Below are positions 9,108-16,467 of a stretch of 64,000 nucleotides of DNA, piece by piece. The notes beneath the pieces were generated by a model. It ran no database searches, was not told where the DNA came from, and saw nothing but the letters and a program-made list of their open reading frames with translations. The stretch lies in the NCBI GenBank assembly GCA_019752115.1, contig JAIEMN010000001.1, positions 1 to 64,000 of the forward strand, in the 5' to 3' direction. The translations under genes and the position numbers were made by a program. Source of the stretch: Gemmatimonadaceae bacterium (GTDB lineage: Bacteria > Gemmatimonadota > Gemmatimonadetes > Gemmatimonadales > Gemmatimonadaceae). Each line of letters begins with the position of its first letter. Within the stretch, counting starts at the first letter, position 1.

Positions 9108-10519
9108 GGACGAGTCCTGGTCGTGTCAGAAGTGGTCGATGCGGGAAGGGTTCGGGGTTGTAGCGCGCCCGTCGCGGCGTCCAGCTGCACGCGGGCGGCG
9201 TGTTGCGCCAACCACGCGTCCCAGTAACCCAGTTCCGCATCCAGTAGCTGATTGCGTAGAAGCAGCAGTGTCGGGAGGGCGATCTTACCGGCTTGAAAGG
9301 CCGTGTCGAGCAAGCCACTATTGCGGCGCGCCGGACCTAGCACGGTCTCGGTGTAGATCGCGAGCTCGGCGGAGGCCGCCTGATACGATTGCAGCGCGGC
9401 GCTCACATCGGCGCGCAGTGCAAATCGCATCGCGTCGAGCTCGCGAAGCGACTGCGTTTCGAGCGCGCGACGCTGTGCAATCACGCCTTGGTTGCGATTG
9501 AACATCGGGAGCGACACACCTAGCGATGGACCGAACCGCGGATAAGCAGGTCCGCCGGTGACCGCTTCTAGCCGACGCTCGGCGAACACCCCAAGCTGCA
9601 GATTCGGGATCCACTCGCGGCGCGCGAGCGACGTCAGCGCCGCGGCCTCCTGCACCGCAGCCCGTTGTGCCTGGAGATCAGCGCGCGTCGATGCCGCCAC
9701 GACGAGCAACGAGTCGGCGGAGAGCTGTGGCGCGCTAACGCCTTCGGCCTCAGCGTCGATCAGACGAAAGGTCATCGTCGCTGGCAGTCCGAGCTGTGTC
9801 GCGAGCGCCACACTTGCGACAGCGGCTTCGCGCCGCGCCGCGAGTACGCGAGCGCGAGCGCGCCCGACTTCAATCTCCGCGAGATTCGCGTCGAGCTCAC
9901 TGATCTCGCCTTCCCGCAGCTGAGTGCGCACGGCGACTCCAAGCCGCTCGTTCAGCACGAGCAGATCGCGCGCCAGCGTCTCACGCCGCTGTGCGGAGAC
10001 GGCGCGAAGAAACGCCACGCTGGCATCGGCCACGGTCAATCGCGCAGCGTTGAGCACGGTCGCATCCACGCGCGTGACTCCGCGCTTGGCCGCTGCGACA
10101 CGTTGACCACGTTGACCAGCGATCTCGAGCTCCTGCGCGAGCGTGATCGTTCCAGGCTCGTCAGAATTGCCGCTGATCAATCCGTTGAGCTGCATCTGCA
10201 CGCTTGGATTGAACGGGAGCAACTTCGACTGCTGCAGTGCGCCCCGCGCGATCGCCGAGTTTTCCCGTAGTGCGAGGAAGCTCGGATTGCGTTGGAGCGC
10301 GAGACGCTGGACTTCGCTAAGTGTGAGGTCGACCGAATCGGCGCTGGCCCGCAAAGCCGACTGCGCAGCGGCTGCGCCGACCGGCCACGACAGGAGCGAG
10401 AAGAGCGCCGAGACGACGAGCGCGTGGTACAACGACCCGGCGGCGTGCGAGGGCGCGTTTGCTCGCGTGGATCGCAGGAAGCTCACCGGCACGCGAGTGC
10501 CGGGAACGGATGTCCCCAT
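9104..10519 (-). CDS. czcC: Outer-membrane factor of the efflux system, CzcC/TolC family
   Basis: 471 residues from the chosen ATG. An upstream in-frame ATG at 10642 gives 41 more residues, but the 10519 start is preceded by GGAG about 8 bases away and begins the only good signal peptide (hydrophobic core, then A-A-A-A-Q-S). Two outer-membrane-efflux repeats follow: 'LTLSEVQRLALQRNPSFLALREN' opens the first and 'LAEIEVGRARARVLAARREAAVA' is in the second, with the helical hairpin 'VSAALQSYQAASAELAIYTE'. It forms the trimeric channel through the outer membrane for the RND pump. It is separated from the leader gene by a 182-base spacer holding a strong hairpin. Confidence 0.85.
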   Translation of the reverse strand: MGTSVPGTRVPVSFLRSTRANAPSHAAGSLYHALVVSALFSLLSWPVGAAAAQSALRASADSVDLTLSEVQRLALQRNPSFLALRENSAIARGALQQSKLLPFNPSVQMQLNGLISGNSDEPGTITLAQELEIAGQRGQRVAAAKRGVTRVDATVLNAARLTVADASVAFLRAVSAQRRETLARDLLVLNERLGVAVRTQLREGEISELDANLAEIEVGRARARVLAARREAAVASVALATQLGLPATMTFRLIDAEAEGVSAPQLSADSLLVVAASTRADLQAQRAAVQEAAALTSLARREWIPNLQLGVFAERRLEAVTGGPAYPRFGPSLGVSLPMFNRNQGVIAQRRALETQSLRELDAMRFALRADVSAALQSYQAASAELAIYTETVLGPARRNSGLLDTAFQAGKIALPTLLLLRNQLLDAELGYWDAWLAQHAARVQLDAATGALQPRTLPASTTSDTTRTRP

Positions 10520-10650
10520 AAAAATCTCCAGAGAACGCACGCACGCGCCCGACCGAGAAGCGGCCGGCACGAAGAACGTGCGATGAACGGCTATCGGGTG
10601 ATGGCTCTTGCGCGGTCGACCGCATGTACGCGGGACCAACACGACGCTGT

Positions 10651-10693
10651 CGAAAGCGGCGTCGACCGAGGGCGTTCCTCGGTCGCGCTTTCG
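10651..10693 (-). terminator. Strong bulged hairpin between leader gene and czcC
   Basis: Outer arms CGAAAGCG (10651-10658) and CGCTTTCG (10686-10693) enclose inner arms CGACCGAGG (10663-10671) and CCTCGGTCG (10677-10685), with a 4-base bulge and a 5-base loop: 17 base pairs in total. It begins 9 bases after the leader-gene stop. No T-run follows on the minus strand, so it may be an attenuator, an mRNA-processing or stabilising element, or a Rho-assisted terminator. Confidence 0.5.
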
Positions 10694-10701
10694 TCAGTGG
10701 A

Positions 10702-11151
10702 TCAGGCGATCAGCGCCCTGGCCGGCGGCCGCAGCCCCGGCGCTCGCTCGACACTCGTCGGGAGATCATCCACAGTCGTGGGCACGGTGGCCCAGTCGTT
10801 CGAGGAGTCATTGAGCCCGCCGACACGCACGGGCACACCGCCATGCACATGCATGCAGTGACACACGTGCGCGCTGTGCGGATCTTCGCCGAAATCGTCG
10901 GCGTGCAGCGGTACGTCGGAACGGGCGTCTATGTGCACCAGCGCCGTAAGGACACCATCGCTGCAAGCGGTCACTGCAATTGCCGGCGAAGCGGAGGTGC
11001 GCACCGCGACGGAACTCCGCGATGCCTCGCGTTCATGCGCCTCGCCGAAAACTGGCTCCGTGACCCCGAGCATCACCGCCAACGCCAAAAGCGCCGCGAT
11101 AGCGCGACGCAGTGAGACGCGGTGAATAGTACGGCGTAGCGAAGAGAGCAT
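10702..11151 (-). CDS. Small secreted protein with CHC/His metal-binding motif, first gene of efflux operon (CzcI-like position)
   Basis: 149 residues. The N-terminus is a signal peptide (basic start, 'AIAALLALAVMLGV' core, cleavage near A/G-E-A). The mature part has one striking cluster near residue 92: H-S-A-H-V-C-H-C-M-H-V-H, i.e. two Cys and five His within 12 residues, which looks like a soft-metal site. The rest is low complexity with no domain I recognise. It occupies the position of CzcI/DUF2946-type periplasmic proteins at the head of czc operons, and metal sensing or buffering is inferred from that. A long hairpin follows its stop. Confidence 0.6.
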   Translation of the reverse strand: MLSSLRRTIHRVSLRRAIAALLALAVMLGVTEPVFGEAHEREASRSSVAVRTSASPAIAVTACSDGVLTALVHIDARSDVPLHADDFGEDPHSAHVCHCMHVHGGVPVRVGGLNDSSNDWATVPTTVDDLPTSVERAPGLRPPARALIA

Positions 11152-11273
11152 GATATACGGAGGACGCCCTGCAGATCGGTTTGGTCACCATCTTCAGTGA
11201 TTCGCCGCCGCACTTGGAACGATAGTGACGCGCGAGCCGAATGGCAATCCGAGGTCTTTTCGCTTTTGATAGC

Positions 11274-11305
11274 GACCTAACCGAAGGTCAACGAAATATT
11301 TTCGT
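11274..11305. promoter_or_regulatory. Two candidate operator dyads upstream of the efflux operon
   Basis: GACCT-N6-AGGTC lies at 11274-11289, and a 15-bp AT-rich palindrome ACGAAA-TAT-TTTCGT at 11291-11305. Both lie about 120-155 bp before the leader-gene start and 15-50 bp from the left end of the IS element. They are the only clear dyads in this intergenic region. Regulator unknown. Confidence 0.35.
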
Positions 11306-11324
11306 GTAGGGACTATAGAGACTA

Positions 11325-12446
11325 GTGGGTCGTAGGTGAAATGTGGATGGCACGAGAGTTGCAGTATCGGGCGGTATGTTTACCCCTACGATGGATCTCG
11401 TGCTCGCCCCTGAGGATCGCCGCACTCTCGAGCAGATGCTGCGGCAGACGACGCTGAGCCAAGCGATCGCCAAGCGGGTGCGCGTCGTGCTCGCGCTGGC
11501 CGATGGCGACAGCTACGCCACGATTGGCGCCCGGTTCGCGTGCACGGATCGCTTCATCGCGATCTGGAAGCGCCGCTTCGTGGACGGCGGCGTCTTGGCC
11601 CTCGCGGATGCCCCGCGAGCGGGATGGGGCCATGGCATCACGGCCGCGCTGGAGGCGAAGATCGTCCGCCTCACGCTGCAGACCCAGCCGCCCACCCCGC
11701 TGACGCACTGGTCGAGCCGGCGCTTGGCGGCGAAGCTCGGTGTGGCGCACACGACGGTCACGACCGTGTGGAAGCGGCATGGCCTGAAGCCGCATCGCCT
11801 CGAGCGGTACAAGGGCAGTCCAGATCCCGACTTCGAGACAAAGGCCGCCGACATCATCGGGCTCTACATCGACCCGCCGGTCAATGCGGTGGTGTTCTGC
11901 GTCGATGAGAAGACGGCGATTCAGGCGCTGGATCGCACCGATCCCGTGTTGCCGCTGCGGCCCGGCCGGGCTGAAGCCCACGGCTTCGAGTACGTGCGCC
12001 ATGGGACGCGCTCGTTGTACGCCGCGCTCGACGTCGGCACCGGCCACGTGCAGGGCAAGGTCGCCGCGCGCCACACGAGCGCCGAGTTTGTGGACTTCCT
12101 CGAGACGGTGACCCGCTCGGCGCCCCGCGGCAAGGCGGTCCACTTCGTCGTCGATAACCTGTCGGCGCATAAGACCCAAGCGGTGAAAGACTGGCTCGCC
12201 GCGCACCCGCGCGTGACGATGCACTACACCCCGACCTATAGCAGTTGGCTCAATCAGGTGGAAAGTTGGTTCGCGCGCATCGAACGCGACTGCATCGCGC
12301 GCGGCATTTTCACCTCGACCACCGATCTGACGCGCAAGCTGCTCCGCTACATCAAGCTCCACAACGAAACGTGTCAGCCGTTTGTGTGGCGGTATCGCGA
12401 CCCCACCCGTCGCATGCCCGCTACACGTAAATCAACTACGACCCAC
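11325..12446 (+). mobile_element. Complete IS630-family insertion sequence
   Basis: The 1122-bp element starts GTGGGTCGTAG and ends with the exact complement CTACGACCCAC. The outer identity continues through ACTAGT on both sides (11321-11335 versus 12436-12450), consistent with TA target duplication (11323-11324 and 12447-12448) inside a CTAG site, as expected for IS630/Tc1-mariner transposition. Beyond the perfect 11-bp tip the ends stay partly matched for a few bases. It carries one intact transposase gene on the plus strand and lies 170 bp upstream of the divergent metal-efflux operon. Confidence 0.9.
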
Positions 12447-12449
12447 TAG
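11376..12449 (+). CDS. IS630 family transposase
   Basis: 357 residues from the ATG at 11376; an in-frame ATG at 11343 would add 11 residues, and 11391 is also possible. The N-terminus has a helix-turn-helix ('DSYATIGARFACTDRFIAIWKRR') and a second winged-helix segment ('AKLGVAHTTVTTVWKRHGLK'). The DDE catalytic residues are in 'VDEKTAI' (Asp), 'VVDNLSAHK' (Asp) and 'SSWLNQVESWF' (Glu), in the IS630 spacing. The last codon before the stop is ACT and the stop is TAG at 12447-12449, whose TA is the target duplication. The gene appears intact, so the element may still be active. Confidence 0.9.
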   Translation: MFTPTMDLVLAPEDRRTLEQMLRQTTLSQAIAKRVRVVLALADGDSYATIGARFACTDRFIAIWKRRFVDGGVLALADAPRAGWGHGITAALEAKIVRLTLQTQPPTPLTHWSSRRLAAKLGVAHTTVTTVWKRHGLKPHRLERYKGSPDPDFETKAADIIGLYIDPPVNAVVFCVDEKTAIQALDRTDPVLPLRPGRAEAHGFEYVRHGTRSLYAALDVGTGHVQGKVAARHTSAEFVDFLETVTRSAPRGKAVHFVVDNLSAHKTQAVKDWLAAHPRVTMHYTPTYSSWLNQVESWFARIERDCIARGIFTSTTDLTRKLLRYIKLHNETCQPFVWRYRDPTRRMPATRKSTTTH

Positions 12450-12450
12450 T

Positions 12451-13018
12451 CAGGTCGGTGTCGCTACGCTGAAAGAGCGGCCGCGATGCCCATCTGACGA
12501 ATGAATTCTTCAGTTCTCGCGATGGCAATCGCGAAACTCATGTCGGCCGGAATCGATTCTGGTTTTCCGGAGACTCAGTGAGTTGAGTCGCTCCGCGACC
12601 AACGCTCCGCTGGTGACAAAAAGTCGCGGGTCGCCATGATCCTCATGAGATGTCACCGCGCCGGGCCGCATCGGTCGCCGGGCCCGACGAGGCGGGCGCT
12701 CGGGCAGCGCGTGCTGTTGACGCCAGCAGCGGTTGTGCGGTCCGAAGATCGCGGATCGCGGAGGCTGACCCTGTCAACGGTGGGACATCTCCTGCGTCGC
12801 CTCGGTTGCGTGACGCTGCGGCCCTACGAAACCGCAGCGCTGGCAGCACACCGGGCTGAGGCACCTGCGACCGAGAAGGCTCACCGCTCCACAGCGCATC
12901 GCGCTGGACCGCTCCCCTGCTTCATCGCGGTCTGCAACACATTTCGTGCACACTCGGCAAAGGGTTGTCAGCCGGGATTGAGCCGTCTTGGAGCTTGAAC
13001 AACCCGTCCGGCAGCTCC
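12451..13018. other. 568-base region without a convincing gene; two hairpins
   Basis: Short open frames here have compositions I cannot distinguish from chance. One minus-strand frame (from about 12671 to 12515) reads plausibly for ~50 codons but matches nothing I know. Two hairpins are clear: TCGCGAT-GGCA-ATCGCGA (12517-12534), and CGGA/GACTCA pairing with TGAGTC/TCCG (12568-12595, with a 2-base bulge). The 3' half is GC-rich with no visible signal until the dyad at 13019. Confidence 0.4.
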
Positions 13019-13035
13019 CTTTACGGCAGGTAAAG
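13019..13035. promoter_or_regulatory. Candidate copper operator upstream of copC
   Basis: Perfect dyad CTTTAC-GGCAG-GTAAAG, 63 bp before the copC ATG. A dyad with the same outer pattern (TTTA, then G, ending GTAAA) lies at 16336-16352 between the second NTF2-like gene and copB. The shared layout suggests one regulator for both copper transcription units. Confidence 0.45.
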
Positions 13036-13097
13036 CGTCGGGTATCTTTCTCGTCATCATCGCAAGACTCTGTTCAAACACTTTCCGGGCCCGATAC

Positions 13098-13493
13098 ATG
13101 CTTGCCTTCGCTTCTCTTGGACTCGCGTTTTCGCTCCTGCTTTCACCGGTGCCACTGCCGACGGTCCCGTATACGCCGATGTCGGTGACGCTGCGTATCC
13201 TGCCGCACGCGAAGCTCAAGAGTTCGTTGCCCGCAGCGGGGGCGAGTGTCGCGGCCCCCAAAGAGCTGCGCCTGACGTTCAGTGAAGCGATCGAGCTCAA
13301 GATGTCGCGCGTGTCGTTGTGGCAGGGCACTACCGACACCCATGCCCTCGGCGAGCTGACCGCGGACGGCGGTGAGACACTCGTGGCGCGCGTCGTCAAG
13401 CCGTTGGCCAAGGGGGCGTATACGGTCAAGTTCACAGTGGCCGGCGAGGACGGCCACCCGATGAGCGGGTCGTTCACCTTCATGATCCAGTGA
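13098..13493 (+). CDS. copC: CopC-domain periplasmic copper-binding protein
   Basis: 131 residues: a signal peptide, then the CopC/YobA immunoglobulin-like fold. Diagnostic features are 'PHAKLKSSLPAAGA' after the leader (the His is the expected Cu(II) ligand at the start of the mature domain), 'LRLTFSEAIE', 'SRVSLWQ', and the closing 'VAGEDGHPMSGSFTFMI' with the conserved D-G-H-P-x-x-G motif. It should bind or deliver copper in the periplasm. Its stop overlaps the next start (TGATG), so copC, the NTF2-like gene and the PepSY gene form one operon. No CopD gene is adjacent, so delivery to a CopD importer is not supported here. Confidence 0.88.
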   Translation: MLAFASLGLAFSLLLSPVPLPTVPYTPMSVTLRILPHAKLKSSLPAAGASVAAPKELRLTFSEAIELKMSRVSLWQGTTDTHALGELTADGGETLVARVVKPLAKGAYTVKFTVAGEDGHPMSGSFTFMIQ

Positions 13494-14011
13494 TGCCGGC
13501 CATGCGAATTTCGGGGCGGGTGTTGCCGGTCTTGCTCGCCAGTTTCGTCTTGAGCGGTGGCTCCCTCGCCGCACAGCGCCCAACCGCCGATGCCGACCGC
13601 GCGGTCCGCGCGGTGATCACGGCCGTGTTCTCCGCGCAGGAGCGAGGCGACATGGCGGCGTTGGACACGCTGTACGCGGGTGAGGCGCTCACCATTTTCG
13701 AGGGCGCCGGCGTGAACCGCGGGTGGGCGGACTATCGGGATCATCATCTCGGACCCGAGCTCAAAGAGATGAAGGAGTTTCGGTATCGTCCCATCGAGAT
13801 CGATGTGCACGTGGACGGTGCCACCGCGTGGGCCACCGTCAGCTATGCGTTGCAGGCCAAGATGGGTGATCGCGCCGTCGATAATTTCGGTCGCGGGACG
13901 GTGATCCTGGAGCGCAAGGGGAGCGGGACAACGGGCCGATGGGTCGTCCGCCACTCGCACACCGCGTCCCGTGCTCGTCGCGCGTCGGATCCGCCAATGC
14001 CCGGTGCGTAG
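13493..14011 (+). CDS. Secreted NTF2-like (DUF4440/SnoaL-type) protein in copper operon
   Basis: 172 residues from the ATG overlapping the copC stop; a GTG one codon earlier and an ATG three codons later are alternatives. The signal peptide ends near 'SLAAQ'. The body follows the NTF2-like cone fold: a helix with 'ITAVFSAQERGDMAALDTLYA', 'WADYRDHHLGPELKEM', then beta strands with 'ATAWATVSYALQAKM' and 'TVILERKGSG...WVVRHSHT'. No catalytic residues can be assigned, and such domains often bind small ligands or act in unknown periplasmic roles. A second, diverged NTF2-like protein is encoded at 15832-16299, so the pair flanks the PepSY protein. Confidence 0.7.
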   Translation: MPAMRISGRVLPVLLASFVLSGGSLAAQRPTADADRAVRAVITAVFSAQERGDMAALDTLYAGEALTIFEGAGVNRGWADYRDHHLGPELKEMKEFRYRPIEIDVHVDGATAWATVSYALQAKMGDRAVDNFGRGTVILERKGSGTTGRWVVRHSHTASRARRASDPPMPGA

Positions 14012-14042
14012 GTCGCGCGCATCGGAGGCGGAGATATCATCG

Positions 14043-15758
14043 ATGGGACGTGCCCTGCGCACGTCCCATCTCGCGCGTTGGCATCGGTGGGGCGGCATGC
14101 TCTTCACCATTCCACTGCTCGCCTGGATGGTCTCGGCCACCGCGATGACGCTTGCTACCGCCGGGGCGTCGAATGGTCTTGCCGGTGTGTTCACGCTCCG
14201 GCCCACCAATTCGATTCCGCTACCGCTCGAGCGCGCGCCGTGGACGCCGGCGGCCATTCTCAAGCTCGCCGCTCCTGACGAGGCGAAGGTTTTCTCCCTT
14301 CGACTCGAGTCACGCGGCCCCTACATGTGGTACGTCGTGAAGACGGGGCCGAATGCGCTCGCGCGCACATTCGACGCGCGCACGGGGAAGCGTCTGGACC
14401 CGTTACCGGATTCGCTGCTGACCGCCGTGGCCAACGAGGCGTTGGTTGGCAGCCGTGTCGTGGAACTGACGTCGGCGCCCGAGGCCAATCGCTTCTATCT
14501 CGGCGGGCCAGTTTCGGCCGTGCGGGCCCGGCTCGAGGGACAGCAGCGCGCGACGCTCGTGCTGTCGCGCGACGAGGGGCGTACGCTTCGTCGCTTCGAC
14601 GAACGCGCCGCGACCTTCGAGTGGTGGTATCGGCGCTTTCATGTGGTGCAGTACACCGAGCGGCTCGCGCTGTGGACGTCGCTGCTGTACGGCCTTGGGA
14701 TGGCGTTGGTGGGGACGACCGTACTCGGGTTGTGGTTGCTGTGGCGGCGACGATCGCGGTACGCGCTTCGCGCGACCAGCGTCACTCCCGTCGAGGCCGG
14801 AAGTTGGACGGATGCGCGTTGGTGGCATCGGCTGGCGGGTGGCACGATCGGTGGAGTGCTCGTGATTCAGCTGGCCGTTGGCATGTACCTCTGGCTGTGC
14901 CTCGGGCCGCTCGAGCACGCATTCCGCGGCACCGCCAGCATCGCGGCTGACTGGCACGGCGGAGTCCCAACGGACGCCCCATTGGCGGACCCGGCCACTG
15001 TGCTCACGCGCATCGCCAACACTTCGGCCACTGGCGACGTACGGGCGCAGGCCATCGAATGGCGCCGCCTCGGGGATCGAGACGTGTGGATGGTCACCTG
15101 GCGCCGGGACCGTCCCCCGATCGTCTACGACGCGCGTACCGCGACGCCGCTGCCTACACTGCGGCCCGATCAGGCCGGCGCGATTGCGCAAGGGCAAGTG
15201 GTGGGACGCCCATCCTTCTTCTTGGTGGGATCCGGGCCACAGCTCGTGACGGATCTGAATCGCCCGGTGGAGGCGTACCGTTTTCGATTCGCGGACCCGT
15301 GGACGTCGGATATCTACGTCTCGCAGGCCACGGGTGACGTCGTTCAACGGCGCCCGCGGTTCTGGCGATTCTTCGACCCCTTGCTGGCAGCGCACACGCT
15401 CGCCCTGTCTGGCAACAGCCTCGTCGATCATCTGGTCTTCGCCGTCACGCAAGGCGTGCTGTGGGCGGTCCTTGTCACCGGCTGGGTCATGCAGCGGCGG
15501 CGATGGCAGCGCTCAGGGGAAACCGCTGTGCGAGAATCGCGCGAGGACGGCAGTTCGACGCGGCCGTCCCTCGGAGAGGCGGGCGCCGTGCGCGCACTCG
15601 CGCGTCAACGCATCGCGGACCGTGTCGCCCAGCGTCTGGCGCTAGTCCTTCCGGTACTGCTCGCCTCCTGGCTGCTGTGGAAGCTCGCGGCGACAGCGGT
15701 ACGCGATGCCGCCGTTCGGCCAGGGGCTGCCGCTCCCGTCGAAGCGGGCCACCACTGA
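14043..15758 (+). CDS. PepSY-associated TM helix protein (PepSY_TM family)
   Basis: 571 residues. The ATG at 14043 has GGAG about 10 bases upstream and begins at the usual 'LARWHRWGGMLFTIPLLAWM' first helix; a longer frame from 13971 adds unlike sequence. Membrane segments are near residues 17-37, 216-240, 273-295, 471-490 and 530-548. Periplasmic PepSY-like loops lie between them ('FSLRLESRGPYMWYVVK', 'YRFRFADPWTSDIYVSQATGDVVQRRPRFWRFFD'). The family is often linked to iron or copper uptake and reduction, as in FegB/PiuB-type proteins, but its activity is not settled. Here the linkage to copC and copB suggests copper handling at the inner membrane. It ends in a hairpin shared with the convergent gene. 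Confidence 0.8.
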   Translation: MGRALRTSHLARWHRWGGMLFTIPLLAWMVSATAMTLATAGASNGLAGVFTLRPTNSIPLPLERAPWTPAAILKLAAPDEAKVFSLRLESRGPYMWYVVKTGPNALARTFDARTGKRLDPLPDSLLTAVANEALVGSRVVELTSAPEANRFYLGGPVSAVRARLEGQQRATLVLSRDEGRTLRRFDERAATFEWWYRRFHVVQYTERLALWTSLLYGLGMALVGTTVLGLWLLWRRRSRYALRATSVTPVEAGSWTDARWWHRLAGGTIGGVLVIQLAVGMYLWLCLGPLEHAFRGTASIAADWHGGVPTDAPLADPATVLTRIANTSATGDVRAQAIEWRRLGDRDVWMVTWRRDRPPIVYDARTATPLPTLRPDQAGAIAQGQVVGRPSFFLVGSGPQLVTDLNRPVEAYRFRFADPWTSDIYVSQATGDVVQRRPRFWRFFDPLLAAHTLALSGNSLVDHLVFAVTQGVLWAVLVTGWVMQRRRWQRSGETAVRESREDGSSTRPSLGEAGAVRALARQRIADRVAQRLALVLPVLLASWLLWKLAATAVRDAAVRPGAAAPVEAGHH

Positions 15759-15781
15759 CCACGCGCGACGCCGCGCGTGGT
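15758..15781. terminator. Bidirectional hairpin between convergent genes
   Basis: ACCACGCGCG-ACGC-CGCGCGTGGT, a perfect 10-bp stem with a 4-base loop, starting at the last base of the PepSY gene stop codon and lying 50 bases past the convergent NTF2-like gene. No T-run on either side, so termination is likely but not certain. Confidence 0.55.
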
Positions 15782-15831
15782 GCATGAGATCGAAGACGCC
15801 TGGCGGCCGCTTCGCGGGGCTGCGCCTCTCT

Positions 15832-16299
15832 CTACGCCCGCCGACGGCGCGACGACCAGTGCACCGCGCGGATGCTCCACCCCGAGGCGTCCTTGGAGAG
15901 CACCATCAACTCGGCCATCTCCGAGCCATTCGATCCTTCGGCGCCACTTGGCGGCGTGACCGACTTGGATACCACGTAGGCGGTGCCGCCAATGAGGCGA
16001 ACCTGCACCAGGCTGCGCACGGCCTTGGAATCCTTGCTGGCCGCCATGTCGGCACCGAGGTGATGTCCGAGATACTCGGCGCGAGTCTGAATGGCGCCGC
16101 TCTCGAGCACCATGACATCAGTGGCGAGCAGGGCGGTTGCGCGAACTGAGTCGCCGGCGGCCAAGGCGGCGTGAAACTGCTCAACGGCGGCGACGGCCGC
16201 GGTGGAATCACTGCGGTTGGATTGCGCCGAGAGCGGAGCGGCAACACCGCACAACGTCAGCGCGGCAGTGAGGGTGGCGAGGCGAACGAGTCGGGTCAT
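15832..16299 (-). CDS. Second secreted NTF2-like (DUF4440/SnoaL-type) protein
   Basis: 155 residues. The signal peptide ends at 'APLSAQS'. The NTF2-like fold follows: 'VAAVEQFHAALAAGDSVRATALLATDVMVLESG', 'TRAEYLGHHLGADMAA', 'VRLIGGTAYVVSKSV' and 'MVLSKDASGWSIRAVHWSSRRR'. It keeps the same helix-strand order and the 'Y-x-x-H-H-L-G' element as the protein at 13493-14011, so the two are probable paralogues. It is transcribed divergently from copB, with a dyad between them, and convergently to the PepSY gene. Copper linkage is inferred from context only. Confidence 0.72.
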   Translation of the reverse strand: MTRLVRLATLTAALTLCGVAAPLSAQSNRSDSTAAVAAVEQFHAALAAGDSVRATALLATDVMVLESGAIQTRAEYLGHHLGADMAASKDSKAVRSLVQVRLIGGTAYVVSKSVTPPSGAEGSNGSEMAELMVLSKDASGWSIRAVHWSSRRRRA

Positions 16300-16334
16300 G
16301 GCGGCGCGGAGGTTGGGGGAGGATTCGGCATCGG

Positions 16335-16353
16335 AGTTTATGCAGCGTAAACT
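16335..16353. promoter_or_regulatory. Candidate copper operator between NTF2-like gene and copB
   Basis: Dyad AGTTTA-TGCAGCG-TAAACT, 36 bp before the minus-strand NTF2-like start and 114 bp before the copB start, so it could control both directions. It shares the TTTA-Y-G...GTAAA layout with the dyad upstream of copC at 13019-13035. Confidence 0.45.
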
Positions 16354-16467
16354 ACGGAGTCCCGGAGAGCGCCACCAGCGGGAATGGGACGGCTTGAAGG
16401 CGGGGGCTCCGCCGAGCCCGCAGTATCATCGATTGCGACAGCCGCGCCGACAGCGCCGGAGGAATGC

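Noticed and set aside
10520-10642. Longer N-terminus of the CzcC-like protein starting at 10642
   Set aside because: The first 41 residues are Arg/Pro-rich and the internal ATG at 10519 has a ribosome site and starts the signal peptide.
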